9,161 nt of DNA from ATZT02 sp964639395 (GCA_964639395.1 CAZXCT010000051.1:1-9161), one strand, 5' to 3'; positions 1 through 8,531 are shown, counted from the first letter of the stretch. The notes: a model not told the origin generated them from the letters alone. Translations and numbers: made by a program.

Positions 1-1
1 T

Positions 2-1282
2 GCTAACTGGGATCAACCTAAAAGTTGGACTTACGAAACTTATGTCCGTACTGGCGGTTATCAAGCACTTAAAAAAGCATTAAAGATTTCGCCAGATGAA
101 GTTATTAATATAGTGAAAGATTCTGGATTGCGTGGACGCGGCGGCGCTGGGTTTCCAACCGGTTTGAAGTGGTCTTTTGTTCCACAAAATGACTCAAAGC
201 CACACTATTTAGTTGTTAACGCCGATGAATCAGAACCAGGCGCTTGTAAAGATATTCCACTAATGATGGCAAACCCACATGCCTTGGTAGAGGGTGTAAT
301 CATCGCCTCATATGCCATCAGAGCCAAACATGCTTTTATTTATATTCGTGGTGAAGTGCCTCATGTAATTAGACGAGTGATGGATGCAGTTGAACAAGCA
401 AAAACTAATGGCTTAATCGGAAAAAACATTTTAGGAAGTGACTTTTCACTTAACGTTGTTGTGCATGCTGGTGCTGGCGCCTATATCTGTGGTGAAGAAA
501 CAGCACTTTTAGATTCACTGGAAGGTCGCCGCGGACAACCTAGATTGAAGCCGCCGTTTCCAGCAGTGGCTGGGTTATATGCCTCACCAACCGTAATAAA
601 TAATGCCGAAACTATTGCGGCTGTACCGGTAATTGTTTTAAATGGCGCCGATTGGCACAAGTCAATGGGAACAGAAAAATCACCAGGATTTAAATTATTT
701 GCACTCTCTGGCCATGTAGTGCGCCCAGGAATATATGAAGCCGCTTTGGGTACTCCCTTTAGTGAACTTTTGGACTACGCCGGCGGCGTTAGAAAAGGAC
801 ACAAACTTAAATTTTGGATTCCAGGCGGATCTTCAGTGCCGATGCTTACAAACGAACACATTGATATCCCGATGACATATGAAGATTTGCAAGCCGCTGG
901 AACAATGCTTGGAACCGGTACGCCAATGGTTTTTGATGAAACCGTAAGCGTAGTAAGAGCAGTTTCGCGTTGGATTGAATTTTATAAACACGAATCGTGC
1001 GGTAAGTGCACACCATGTCGTGAGGGTACTGGCTGGATGGTTGGGCTATTAGAAAAGTTTGAACACGGTGAAGGAAAGCATTCAGATTTAGATTTATTGC
1101 ATGACATTTCTGCCCAAATTGCTGGTAGATCATTTTGCGCGCTAGGTGATGCTGCAGCCACACCGTTCCCGGCTGCCATGAAATATTTTAAAGATGAATT
1201 TGAGCAAGCTGAAACGGTTGCCCCGCATACGGTTTATCCAATTGAAAACAGCCAAATGTTTGAGTCTGCGAGTGTGTCATGA
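2..1282 (+). CDS. nuoF: NADH-quinone oxidoreductase subunit F (NuoF), 5' end missing
   Basis: NuoF is the peripheral-arm subunit that binds NADH and FMN and carries the 4Fe-4S cluster N3; it takes hydride from NADH and starts the electron chain. The frame is open to the left edge, and 426 residues are visible. An internal GTG at 113 is not the start: the codons before it read as conserved NuoF N-terminus (SWTYETYVRTGGYQALKKAL). About 10-20 residues are probably missing, judging from the family length of about 430-445. Visible landmarks are the glycine-rich FMN/NADH motif GRGGAGFPTG (visible residues about 45-54), NADESEPG (about 73-80), GAGAYICGEETALLDSLEG, and the N3 ligands in ESCGKCTPCREGT. 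The three cysteine codons of that motif are at 998, 1007 and 1016, and the fourth, in SFCALGD, is at 1136. All key residues are intact. The stop overlaps the nuoG start (ATGA). nuoE, for the N1a partner subunit, is expected just upstream. Confidence 0.97.
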   Translation, partial: ANWDQPKSWTYETYVRTGGYQALKKALKISPDEVINIVKDSGLRGRGGAGFPTGLKWSFVPQNDSKPHYLVVNADESEPGACKDIPLMMANPHALVEGVIIASYAIRAKHAFIYIRGEVPHVIRRVMDAVEQAKTNGLIGKNILGSDFSLNVVVHAGAGAYICGEETALLDSLEGRRGQPRLKPPFPAVAGLYASPTVINNAETIAAVPVIVLNGADWHKSMGTEKSPGFKLFALSGHVVRPGIYEAALGTPFSELLDYAGGVRKGHKLKFWIPGGSSVPMLTNEHIDIPMTYEDLQAAGTMLGTGTPMVFDETVSVVRAVSRWIEFYKHESCGKCTPCREGTGWMVGLLEKFEHGEGKHSDLDLLHDISAQIAGRSFCALGDAAATPFPAAMKYFKDEFEQAETVAPHTVYPIENSQMFESASVS

Positions 1283-3702
1283 CACAACTTGCTGAAAATA
1301 AAGGCACGCAAAACAAAGAGTTAGTTACTTGCACAATCGATGATATTGAAATTCAGGTACCGAAAGATACTTTAATTATTCGGGCCGCCGAAAAATTAGG
1401 TACCTTTATTCCACGTTTTTGTGACCATCCAGCATTAGCGCCAGTTGCGGCTTGTCGGATGTGTTTGGTGGAAGTTGAAGGTATGCCAAAACCACAACCA
1501 TCTTGCGCTGTGACACTAACTGAAGGAATGAAAGTTAGAACGCAACTAACTAGTGAAATTGCCAAAGGCGCACAAGAAGGCGTTATGGAGTTTTTACTTA
1601 TCAATCACCCGTTAGATTGCCCAGTCTGCGACAAGGGCGGTGAGTGTCCACTTCAAAATCAAGCGATGAGTAATGGCAGATCAGAATCTAGATTTGAGAT
1701 TGAAAAAAGAACTTTTGAAAAACCAATTGAGTTATCTACTGAAATTTTGTTAGACCGAGAGCGCTGTGTGGAATGTGCTCGTTGCACCAGATTTAGTGAA
1801 GAAATCGCTGGGGATAAATTCATTGATTTGCTCGAACGCGGAGCCAACCAACAAATTGGTATTGCTGAAGATGAACCATTCAATTCATATTTCTCTGGTA
1901 ACACGGTGCAGATTTGTCCGGTTGGGGCACTGACCAGCTCGGCTTACCGCTTTAGATCACGCCCGTTTGATTTAGTTTCGGCACAAACAACCTGTGAGCA
2001 TTGCGCTTCTGGGTGTTCGCTGCGCACTGACTATCGACGCGAAACAGTAATGCGTCGACTCGCTTGGGATGACAAAAATGTAAATGAAGAATTCAATTGC
2101 GATAAAGGTAGATTTGCCTTTGCCTATTTGAAAGATCAAAGAGTCACGCAGGCCAAAGTTATGGGACAAACTGCTTTGTTGCCTGATGCAATCGAATTTG
2201 CTGCAAAAGAATTAATGAAATATAAAGGTAAAGTTGGGGTATTAGCCGGGGGACGCCTAACCCTCGAAGATGCCTGGAGCTATTCAAAATTTACGCGCGT
2301 TGCTCTTGGCACAAATAATATTGACTTTAGAAATCGCCCACATAGTAAAGAAGAAGCCGAGTTTTTGTCGCATGCAGTTGCCGGTGGGGTAATTGGCGCA
2401 ACCTACAAAGATATAGAAAAAGCACCAAGTGTGTTTTTAGTTAACTTTGAGCCTGAAGAAGAATCACCAATTGTATTTTTAAGATTACGTAAAGCGGTAG
2501 CAAACAATAAGACAAAAGTTTTTGCCCTAACTAGTGTGGTTACCAAAGGACTTAAAAAACTCGATTCACAAAATATTTTGGTAAGACCAGGGGATGAAAC
2601 AAAATTAATTAAAGATGCCACCGCACAATGGTCAAATAACCCCGACAAATTAGTAGAAAAACTCCATGGTCAAATTTCAAAGCCGGACTCAATAATTTTG
2701 GTGGGCGAGCGCGCAGCCAGTGTGGCGGGCTTATTGAGTGCATTACTTGAATTAGCTAAAGGAACTGGCGCGAAATTAGCATGGATTCCACGTCGCGCTG
2801 GCGAAAGAGCCGCGATTGAAGTGGGCTTATTACCTGATTTATTACCGGGTGGAAGATTAATTTCAAATCCAGATTCAGTTAATGAATTAGCAGCAATTTG
2901 GGGCGTAGCGGCAAAACAAATCCCGCAAACTCCCGGGCTAGCTGCTGAAGAAATGATTGAGGCGGCAATCGATGGAAGAATTAAAGCTTTAGTCATTGCT
3001 GGTATCGAATTGAAGGATTATCCAAACCCGGCCAAGTTAGCTGCGGCGCTTGAAAAGGTTGAATTTATTTTGTCTTTGAGTGTAAATAATTCAGACATCA
3101 CGAGTAAAGCTGATGTAGTTTTGCCGGTTGCGGCAGTAACTGAAAAATCTGGAACATTCGTAAATTGGGAAGGCAGACCGCGCCCGTTTGGTAAGGCGAT
3201 GACACAAAACAAGTCATTATCTGACTCAAGAATCCTTGCTATGTTGGCGCAAGAGTTGCAATTTGATTTTGGCCCACAAACCACGGCAGATATTCGACAT
3301 GATTTAGCTGCCTTAGGTGTAACAAATACAGATCAAGTTAAACCGCCCAAATATCCGGCAGCAGTGATTCCGGCACTTGCGGACAATCAATTGCTACTTA
3401 GTACTTTTAGCCAATTAATTGATGATGGTGCAATGCAAAAGGGTGAGCCGCACTTAGCCGGAACCCGCCGCGCACCTGTTGCAAAAATTAATGCCCAAAC
3501 AGCAAATAAATTTAATTTGCAAGATGGCGATGTAGTGACAGTTACAAATGCAGTCGGTGCAATAACACTTTCGGTAGAAATAACTCAAGTCGCTGACTCA
3601 GTTGTTTGGCTACCAACCAACTCGTCACCTAGTGGTGTGAGAGAAAAACTTCATGCACAAGATGGCACTGTTGTGACACTTTCTAAAGGAGGGTTGGTTT
3701 GA
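1279..3702 (+). CDS. nuoG: NADH-quinone oxidoreductase subunit G (NuoG), with N7 cluster motif
   Basis: NuoG is the large Fe-S subunit of the peripheral arm and passes electrons from NuoF towards NuoI. The protein has 807 residues, a normal length for actinobacterial NuoG. The N-terminal ferredoxin-like domain carries the 2Fe-2S N1b ligands C48, C59, C62 and C76. H110, C114, C117 and C123 (HxxxCxxCxxxxxC) bind N5. C163, C166, C169 and C213 bind N4. C239, C242, C246 and C274 form the CxxCxxxC-x27-C motif of N7, the off-path cluster found only in some bacteria. From about residue 290 the protein is a degenerate molybdopterin-oxidoreductase fold without a catalytic role, with the conserved FVNWEGRPRPF near 626-636 and a C-terminal dinucleotide-binding-like barrel from about 730. 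The ATG start overlaps the nuoF stop by 4 bases. I see no clear Shine-Dalgarno site before it, so translation is probably coupled to nuoF. Confidence 0.97.
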   Translation: MTQLAENKGTQNKELVTCTIDDIEIQVPKDTLIIRAAEKLGTFIPRFCDHPALAPVAACRMCLVEVEGMPKPQPSCAVTLTEGMKVRTQLTSEIAKGAQEGVMEFLLINHPLDCPVCDKGGECPLQNQAMSNGRSESRFEIEKRTFEKPIELSTEILLDRERCVECARCTRFSEEIAGDKFIDLLERGANQQIGIAEDEPFNSYFSGNTVQICPVGALTSSAYRFRSRPFDLVSAQTTCEHCASGCSLRTDYRRETVMRRLAWDDKNVNEEFNCDKGRFAFAYLKDQRVTQAKVMGQTALLPDAIEFAAKELMKYKGKVGVLAGGRLTLEDAWSYSKFTRVALGTNNIDFRNRPHSKEEAEFLSHAVAGGVIGATYKDIEKAPSVFLVNFEPEEESPIVFLRLRKAVANNKTKVFALTSVVTKGLKKLDSQNILVRPGDETKLIKDATAQWSNNPDKLVEKLHGQISKPDSIILVGERAASVAGLLSALLELAKGTGAKLAWIPRRAGERAAIEVGLLPDLLPGGRLISNPDSVNELAAIWGVAAKQIPQTPGLAAEEMIEAAIDGRIKALVIAGIELKDYPNPAKLAAALEKVEFILSLSVNNSDITSKADVVLPVAAVTEKSGTFVNWEGRPRPFGKAMTQNKSLSDSRILAMLAQELQFDFGPQTTADIRHDLAALGVTNTDQVKPPKYPAAVIPALADNQLLLSTFSQLIDDGAMQKGEPHLAGTRRAPVAKINAQTANKFNLQDGDVVTVTNAVGAITLSVEITQVADSVVWLPTNSSPSGVREKLHAQDGTVVTLSKGGLV
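3685..3693 (+). promoter_or_regulatory. Strong Shine-Dalgarno site deciding the TTG start of nuoH
   Basis: AAAGGAGGG lies inside the last codons of nuoG, five bases before TTG at 3699. It is nearly a perfect complement of the 16S rRNA 3' end. It supports the rare TTG as the genuine start and probably compensates for that weak initiation codon. Confidence 0.85.
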
Positions 3703-4985
3703 TTTCGTTAGTTGAGTTAACTGATTTCGGCGTAGACCCTTGGTGGATTGTCGCGATAAAAGCCCTTGGGATTTTTGTACTGTTAGTAGTAATGACGCTA
3801 TTAGCAATTTGGGGTGAGCGCAGAATTGTTGCGCGTATGCAAATGAGAATTGGCCCAAATCGAGTAGGCCCGTTTGGAATCTTGCAAGGTTTAATGGATG
3901 GAATAAAACTTGCCTTTAAAGAGGATCTAATCCCTAAGGGCGTAGATAAAGTAATTTTTATTTTGGCACCAGTTATTAGCGTTGCAACTGCCTTTTTGAC
4001 GTTTTCTGTTATTCCATTGGGCCCAAATGTTTCCATGTTTGGTGTTACTACCCCGCTACAACTAACAGATTTTTCGGTAAGCGTTTTATTTATTGTGGCG
4101 ATTGCCTCGATTGGAATTTATGGAATCGTTTTAGCGGGATGGTCGTCCGGATCCCCTTATGCCTTGTTGGGTGGATTACGCTCGTCAGCCCAGATGGTTT
4201 CATATGAAATTTCAATGGGACTTTCATTTGTTGCGGTATTTCTTTATGCCGGATCGATGTCTACTTCAGAGATTGTCGCGGCTCAAGAAAGATTATGGTT
4301 TGGTTTGATTTTGTTGCCATCGTTTTTAATTTATACAGTTTCAATGATTGGTGAAGTTAACCGTGCACCTTTTGACCTACCCGAGGCTGAAGGCGAATTA
4401 GTGGGTGGATTTCATACAGAGTATTCATCATTAAAGTTCGCACTGTTTTTCTTAGCGGAGTATGTAAACATGGTGACGGTTAGTGCCTTAGCGACCACAC
4501 TATTTTTAGGTGGCTGGCGTGCACCATGGCCGCTTTCTTCAATCGAAGGATTGAATGAAGGCTGGTGGGGATTATTGTGGTTTTTAATTAAAGTTGCACT
4601 GTTCTTATTCATCTTTATCTGGCTGCGCGGAACGCTACCAAGATTTCGCTATGACCAATTTATGAATTTGGGCTGGAAGATACTCATTCCGGTGTCACTA
4701 ATTTGGATTGCCATCGTGGCGATTGCGCGCGGTTTGAGAAATTCATACGAACTCTCTGCCGCCGGTGCGATTGCGGTGCTAGGGCTGCCGTTAGTGCTTG
4801 TGGCTTTAGCGGTATTTATTTGGGATTGGCGAAAAGCAGTTAAAGAAGAAGAACTCGAGCAAAATCCACCTGAAGCAGTTGTTGAAATTAATCCATTTGC
4901 CGGTGGACATCCGGTACCACCAATGCCGGGCCAAACTTTAAAAGAACCAAATCAAAAAAATTTAACGGAGGTGCAAGGTGGCTGA
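3699..4985 (+). CDS. nuoH: NADH-quinone oxidoreductase subunit H (NuoH), TTG start, C-terminally extended
   Basis: NuoH is the membrane subunit that builds the quinone tunnel with NuoB and NuoD and links quinone reduction to proton pumping. The protein has 428 residues, against about 325 in E. coli. Family signatures are GERRIVARMQMRIGPNRVGP (residues about 39-58) and EVNRAPFDLPEAEGELVGG (about 219-237), the latter in the acidic loop facing the quinone cavity. Eight core membrane helices can be placed near 17-38, 84-105, 124-148, 166-184, 199-217, 245-268, 290-309 and 326-344. A further hydrophobic segment at about 353-376 is followed by a charged, proline-rich tail of some 50 residues; this extension is an actinobacterial trait. 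The TTG start overlaps the nuoG stop (TTGA) and is supported by AAAGGAGGG five bases upstream. The end of the gene encodes the ribosome-binding site of nuoI. Confidence 0.96.
   Translation: MISLVELTDFGVDPWWIVAIKALGIFVLLVVMTLLAIWGERRIVARMQMRIGPNRVGPFGILQGLMDGIKLAFKEDLIPKGVDKVIFILAPVISVATAFLTFSVIPLGPNVSMFGVTTPLQLTDFSVSVLFIVAIASIGIYGIVLAGWSSGSPYALLGGLRSSAQMVSYEISMGLSFVAVFLYAGSMSTSEIVAAQERLWFGLILLPSFLIYTVSMIGEVNRAPFDLPEAEGELVGGFHTEYSSLKFALFFLAEYVNMVTVSALATTLFLGGWRAPWPLSSIEGLNEGWWGLLWFLIKVALFLFIFIWLRGTLPRFRYDQFMNLGWKILIPVSLIWIAIVAIARGLRNSYELSAAGAIAVLGLPLVLVALAVFIWDWRKAVKEEELEQNPPEAVVEINPFAGGHPVPPMPGQTLKEPNQKNLTEVQGG
4967..4972 (+). promoter_or_regulatory. Shine-Dalgarno site deciding the GTG start of nuoI
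   Basis: GGAGGT inside the last codons of nuoH lies five bases before GTG at 4978. It selects this GTG. Another GTG overlapping the site itself, at 4971, is out of frame with nuoI. Confidence 0.8.
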
Positions 4986-5538
4986 GTTACCCCCAGCTTT
5001 AAGTGGATTTGCTACGACTTTTAAGTCGATGTTTCGAAAAGTAACCACCGAGCAATATCCAGAAGAGAAAGTGCCAACGCAAGAAAGATTTCATGGACGC
5101 CACCAGTTAAATCGCTATCCAGATGGTCTTGAAAAGTGTATTGGCTGTGAGCTTTGCGCTTGGGCTTGTCCGGCAGATGCAATTTTTGTAGAGGGCGCTG
5201 ACAACACCGAATCAGAAAGATTTTCACCTGGTGAGCGTTATGGGCAAGTTTACCAAATAAATTATTTGCGCTGCATTGGTTGCGGTTTGTGCATTGAAGC
5301 TTGTCCAACTCGTGCGCTAACAATGACTAATGAATATGAATTAGCAGACAATGATCGTGGCAAACTAATTTATGAAAAACAAGATTTACTCGGGCCACTT
5401 TTACCTGCCATGGTGGCACCACCTCATTCGATGGTAGAAGGAACAACTGATACCGATTACTACCAAGGAAAAATAACTAAAGCCACCCCTGAACAATTTC
5501 AAGAAGTTGAAGCAAAACGACAGGCTGAAGCAGAGTGA
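4978..5538 (+). CDS. nuoI: NADH-quinone oxidoreductase subunit I (NuoI), 2x[4Fe-4S]
   Basis: NuoI is the ferredoxin-like subunit that relays electrons from NuoG to cluster N2 in NuoB through N6a and N6b. The protein has 186 residues. The two motifs are CIGCELCAWACP (C54, C57, C60, C64) and CIGCGLCIEACP (C99, C102, C105, C109), so all eight ligands are present. The linker between them includes GADNTESERFSPGERYGQVY, and the second motif is followed by TRALTMTNEYELAD; both read as the actinobacterial form. After the second cluster comes a tail of about 75 residues (LLGPLLPAMVAPPHSMVEGT, then an acidic end) that is longer than in compact homologues. The GTG start is fixed by GGAGGT five bases upstream and gives an N-terminus typical of the family (FATTFKSMFRKVTTEQYPEE). 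The gene overlaps the end of nuoH by 8 bases and the start of nuoJ by 4. Confidence 0.97.
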   Translation: MAELPPALSGFATTFKSMFRKVTTEQYPEEKVPTQERFHGRHQLNRYPDGLEKCIGCELCAWACPADAIFVEGADNTESERFSPGERYGQVYQINYLRCIGCGLCIEACPTRALTMTNEYELADNDRGKLIYEKQDLLGPLLPAMVAPPHSMVEGTTDTDYYQGKITKATPEQFQEVEAKRQAEAE

Positions 5539-6323
5539 ATTTTGAACCAGTAGTTTTTTGGATATCCGGTAGCTTGGCAGTGCTAGGTGCGCTGGGCATG
5601 TTGATCTCAAAAAAAGCGGTGCATAGCGCGCTGTTTGTTGCATCAACCATGCTTAATTTAGCGGTGCTTTACGCAGTGCAATCTGCTCCGTTTTTAGCGG
5701 TTGCGCAGGTTGTGGTTTATACCGGAGCCGTAATGATGCTGTTCTTATTCGTATTAATGATGGTCGGTGTTGATTCGTCAGATTCACTTATTGAAGAAAT
5801 TAAAGGTCAAAGACTTTTAGCAATTTTGGGTGGTGTTGGCTTAATCGGATTTTTTGTGTTCTTATTAGGCGGAAGCATTTATCGCGATGTAGTAGGCGTA
5901 GAAAATGCGGATGCAACTTACGGTGGAAACCTGCAAGGATTAGCCGCGTTAATGTTTGGTGAGTATGTAATTATTTTTGAAGCAACTGCTGCCCTTTTAA
6001 TCACCGCAGTTTTGGGAGCAATGATTTTGACTCACCGCGAAAGAATAACTCCAAAAAAATCGCAAGGTCAGATGGCAAAAGAATTATTTGCAAAAGGGGA
6101 TTACCGTGGGCCATTACCTCCACCTGGGGTATATGCCAGACATAACGCTGTTGACACCCCAGCTTTATTACCGGACGGATCTATTGCAAAAAGTTCACTG
6201 CTTGATCCATTAGTTGCGCGCGGTGATGTGCGCCCAGTTGATTATGACGATATTGCCGAAGTGCAAATTCTTTCAGAAGGTTTAGGACTTGTTTCTGACA
6301 CTGAACCCGAGGAGAAAAAATGA
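5535..6323 (+). CDS. nuoJ: NADH-quinone oxidoreductase subunit J (NuoJ), long C-terminal tail
   Basis: NuoJ is a membrane-arm subunit between NuoH and the antiporter-like subunits; its third helix is thought to take part in conformational coupling. The protein has 262 residues, against about 184 in E. coli. Five hydrophobic helices can be placed near 5-24, 29-49, 53-78, 94-114 and 143-167. The third contains the family signature AQVVVYTGAVMMLFLFVLMM. Beyond about residue 168 lies a hydrophilic tail of roughly 95 residues containing LPPPGVYARHNAVDTPALLP (about 194-213) and ending acidic then basic (DTEPEEKK). This tail resembles that of actinobacterial NuoJ. The GTG start overlaps the nuoI stop (GTGA); the next in-frame Met is at residue 22, inside helix 1, so GTG is the best start. 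I see only weak Shine-Dalgarno complementarity, so coupling to nuoI is likely. Confidence 0.95.
   Translation: MNFEPVVFWISGSLAVLGALGMLISKKAVHSALFVASTMLNLAVLYAVQSAPFLAVAQVVVYTGAVMMLFLFVLMMVGVDSSDSLIEEIKGQRLLAILGGVGLIGFFVFLLGGSIYRDVVGVENADATYGGNLQGLAALMFGEYVIIFEATAALLITAVLGAMILTHRERITPKKSQGQMAKELFAKGDYRGPLPPPGVYARHNAVDTPALLPDGSIAKSSLLDPLVARGDVRPVDYDDIAEVQILSEGLGLVSDTEPEEKK
6309..6314 (+). promoter_or_regulatory. Shine-Dalgarno site of nuoK
   Basis: GAGGAG within the terminal codons of nuoJ lies five bases before the nuoK ATG at 6320. It supports that start, which overlaps the nuoJ stop. Confidence 0.75.
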
Positions 6324-6619
6324 GCCCAGATGCTTATTTGATTCTCTCTGCCATAATTTTTGCAATCGGAGCGATGGGTGTATTAATGCGCCGCAACGCG
6401 ATCGTGGCATTTATGTCAATTGAACTTATGCTTAATGCGGCGAATTTAGCGTTTGTGACTTCGGCTCGTAGTTGGGGTAATTTAACTGGGCAAGTATCAG
6501 CCTTTTTTGTGATGGTAATTGCCGCCTGTGAAGTAGTAATTGGCCTAGCAATAATCGTCACAATATTTCGCTCACGTAGATCTGCTTCGGTAGACGAACC
6601 AAGTTTGTTGCGCTGGTAA
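6320..6619 (+). CDS. nuoK: NADH-quinone oxidoreductase subunit K (NuoK)
   Basis: NuoK is a small membrane subunit related to MnhC/MrpC and part of the proton-translocating path near NuoJ. The 99 residues match the usual length of about 100. Three helices can be placed near 4-22, 28-48 and 60-84. The two membrane glutamates that define the family are present: E35 in FMSIELMLNAANLAF and E71 in AACEVVIGLAIIV. The C-terminus is short and polar. The gene starts with ATG overlapping the nuoJ stop (ATGA) and ends with TAA at 6617. The next gene follows after 21 bases and happens to be in the same frame. Confidence 0.97.
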   Translation: MSPDAYLILSAIIFAIGAMGVLMRRNAIVAFMSIELMLNAANLAFVTSARSWGNLTGQVSAFFVMVIAACEVVIGLAIIVTIFRSRRSASVDEPSLLRW

Positions 6620-6640
6620 GAGAATAGGGACTATTTACTA

Positions 6641-8527
6641 ATGAATTTGCAACCAGCCACCGGTATCTTCACCTTTACTTGGGCATTAATTGCCTTGCCT
6701 TTGTTGGGGGCTTTTTTAATTCTTACATTTGGTAAGCAGTTAAAAAAACTTGCACCATATTTAGCCATTAGCCTTTCTAGCGCTTCGTTCATACTTGGGT
6801 TTTACATGTTTTTACAAATGCTCGCTCGCCCTGATAGCGAAAGAGGATTTGTCTCTAGCGTTTATCAGTGGATTTCAGCTGGCTCGTTAAATGTGTCTTT
6901 TGGACTACAGTTGGATCAACTCTCTATCGCGTTTGTTTTATTAATAACTTTTGTCGGAACCATGATTCACATTTATTCACTTGGATATATGGAGCACGAT
7001 GCCAACCGGGGTCGTTTTTTTGGCTACCTAAATCTCTTCGTAGCAGCGATGTTGCTATTAGTTTTGGCTGATAACTATCTACTGCTTTACGTAGGTTGGG
7101 AAGGTGTGGGCCTAGCTTCTTATCTGCTAATTGGATTTTGGCAAAACAAACACAGCGCCGCCACTGCAGCAAAGAAAGCATTTGTAGTTAATCGGGTGGG
7201 CGACTTTGGTTTATCACTTGCCATCATGACGATGTTTTTAGCATTTGGCTCTTTTAGTTTTAGCGCAGTAAATGCTGGAATGGAAAATGTGCAAGATTGG
7301 CTAGCGTTAACCATAGGTTTACTACTTTTACTTGCTGCCGCCGGTAAAAGTGCGCAGTTTCCGTTGCAGTCATGGTTGCTAGACGCAATGGAGGGCCCCA
7401 CCCCAGTTTCGGCTTTGATTCATGCTGCCACCATGGTGACGGCTGGAGTTTATTTAATTGTTCGTTCCGCAAGTGTGTTTAATGCTTCACAAGCTGCCAG
7501 TAATGCAGTCATTGCGGTTGGGGCAATTTCTTTAATTGCCGGCGCGATAATCGCCGCAGCCAAAGAAGATATTAAAAAATCGCTAGCAGGATCAACCATG
7601 AGCCAAATTGGTTTTATGGTGCTCGCAGCAGGACTCGGCCCAGTTGGTTATGTTTTTGCAATATTGCATCTAATCACTCATGGATTTTTTAAGGCTGTAA
7701 TGTTTCTTGGTGCCGGTTCGGTAATGCATGCGACAAATGACAATGTAAACATGCGCCGCTTTGGTGGATTACCTAAGTTAATGATTTTTACTTTCACTAC
7801 TTTTATGGTGGGATATTTAGCGATTATCGGAATCCCACCATTCGCTGGTTTTTATTCAAAAGAATATATTTTGGAAGCGGCTTTCTCTCACAGCATTTTG
7901 GTTGGAGTGATAGCACTGTTCGGTGCGGGGCTGACTGCTTTTTATATGACCAGAATGGTGATTTGGACATTTCTTTCACCAGCCAGATGGCAAGAGGGAG
8001 TGCATCCGCACGAATCACCTAAAAGCATGACTATTCCGATGGTGGTTTTGGCTATCGGTGCCGCCACAATCGGTTTTGTTTTGACGAACAATCATGCCTT
8101 TGAACATTGGCTCGAACCGGTTACAGGATTTAGCGAACCTAACGCTCCACTTTCAGTTACTGCCTTAACTTTGTTAACGCTTTCAATAGTGGCAGCAGGC
8201 GTATTATTTGCGATTTATCGCTATCGTGAAATTTCACCCGATACACCGCAAAACGTGAGCTTATTGACGAAAGCCGCGCGCGCTGATCTTTATGGCGATG
8301 GCGCAAATGAAGCACTCTTAATGAGACCAGGGCAAAAGGTAACAGCAAATTTATTAACTTTTGATGAGCGCGCTATTGACGGGACATTTTTAGGTTTGGC
8401 AAAAATGACTTGGGGCGCGAGCCGACTTTTACGACAAACCGGAACTGGCTATGTGCGCTCTTACGCGGCATACATTGTTGGTGGCACATTGCTCTTAATG
8501 TTTTTACTTTTGATTGCGAGGCTGTAG
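6641..8527 (+). CDS. nuoL: NADH-quinone oxidoreductase subunit L (NuoL)
   Basis: NuoL is the distal antiporter-like proton-pumping subunit, with a long lateral helix that spans the membrane arm. The protein has 628 residues (E. coli 613). Pumping residues visible by motif are E154 in YVGWEGVGLASYLLIGFW, D188 in VNRVGDFG, K236 in AAAGKSAQFPLQSWLLDAM, H261 in ALIHAATMVTAG, K351 in HGFFKAVMFLG and K407 in FYSKEYILE. The C-terminal part, about 540-605, fits the amphipathic lateral helix with its flanks, and the last hydrophobic helix is at about 610-627. There is no ATG, GTG or TTG in frame between the nuoK stop and this ATG, so the start is well fixed. AGGGA at 6626-6630 is a modest Shine-Dalgarno site at a longish distance. 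This is the only junction in the window with more than a few intergenic bases (21). Confidence 0.97.
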   Translation: MNLQPATGIFTFTWALIALPLLGAFLILTFGKQLKKLAPYLAISLSSASFILGFYMFLQMLARPDSERGFVSSVYQWISAGSLNVSFGLQLDQLSIAFVLLITFVGTMIHIYSLGYMEHDANRGRFFGYLNLFVAAMLLLVLADNYLLLYVGWEGVGLASYLLIGFWQNKHSAATAAKKAFVVNRVGDFGLSLAIMTMFLAFGSFSFSAVNAGMENVQDWLALTIGLLLLLAAAGKSAQFPLQSWLLDAMEGPTPVSALIHAATMVTAGVYLIVRSASVFNASQAASNAVIAVGAISLIAGAIIAAAKEDIKKSLAGSTMSQIGFMVLAAGLGPVGYVFAILHLITHGFFKAVMFLGAGSVMHATNDNVNMRRFGGLPKLMIFTFTTFMVGYLAIIGIPPFAGFYSKEYILEAAFSHSILVGVIALFGAGLTAFYMTRMVIWTFLSPARWQEGVHPHESPKSMTIPMVVLAIGAATIGFVLTNNHAFEHWLEPVTGFSEPNAPLSVTALTLLTLSIVAAGVLFAIYRYREISPDTPQNVSLLTKAARADLYGDGANEALLMRPGQKVTANLLTFDERAIDGTFLGLAKMTWGASRLLRQTGTGYVRSYAAYIVGGTLLLMFLLLIARL

Positions 8528-8531
8528 TTAA

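Noticed and set aside
113..115. GTG at 113 as the start of nuoF
   Set aside because: The frame is open further left and encodes conserved NuoF residues; starting here would remove part of the N-terminal fold. The gene is cut by the window edge.
846..1179. Minus-strand open frames opposite nuoF (105 and 65 codons)
   Set aside because: They lie wholly inside a strongly conserved gene on the other strand, show no recognisable domain, and arise by chance in sequence of this composition. The same holds for the other minus-strand frames throughout the window.
6151..6180. TTGACA-like box inside nuoJ as an internal promoter
   Set aside because: No acceptable -10 hexamer lies at the proper spacing, and the bases encode a conserved part of the NuoJ tail.
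6617..6643. nuoK and nuoL in the same frame separated by a TAA, as a possible readthrough fusion
   Set aside because: The frame match is expected one time in three. nuoL has its own ATG, both proteins have normal lengths and ends, and no readthrough signal is visible.
6868..7071. Plus-strand 67-codon frame inside nuoL
   Set aside because: It is out of frame within the conserved N-terminal helices of NuoL, has no Shine-Dalgarno support, and its translation resembles no known protein.
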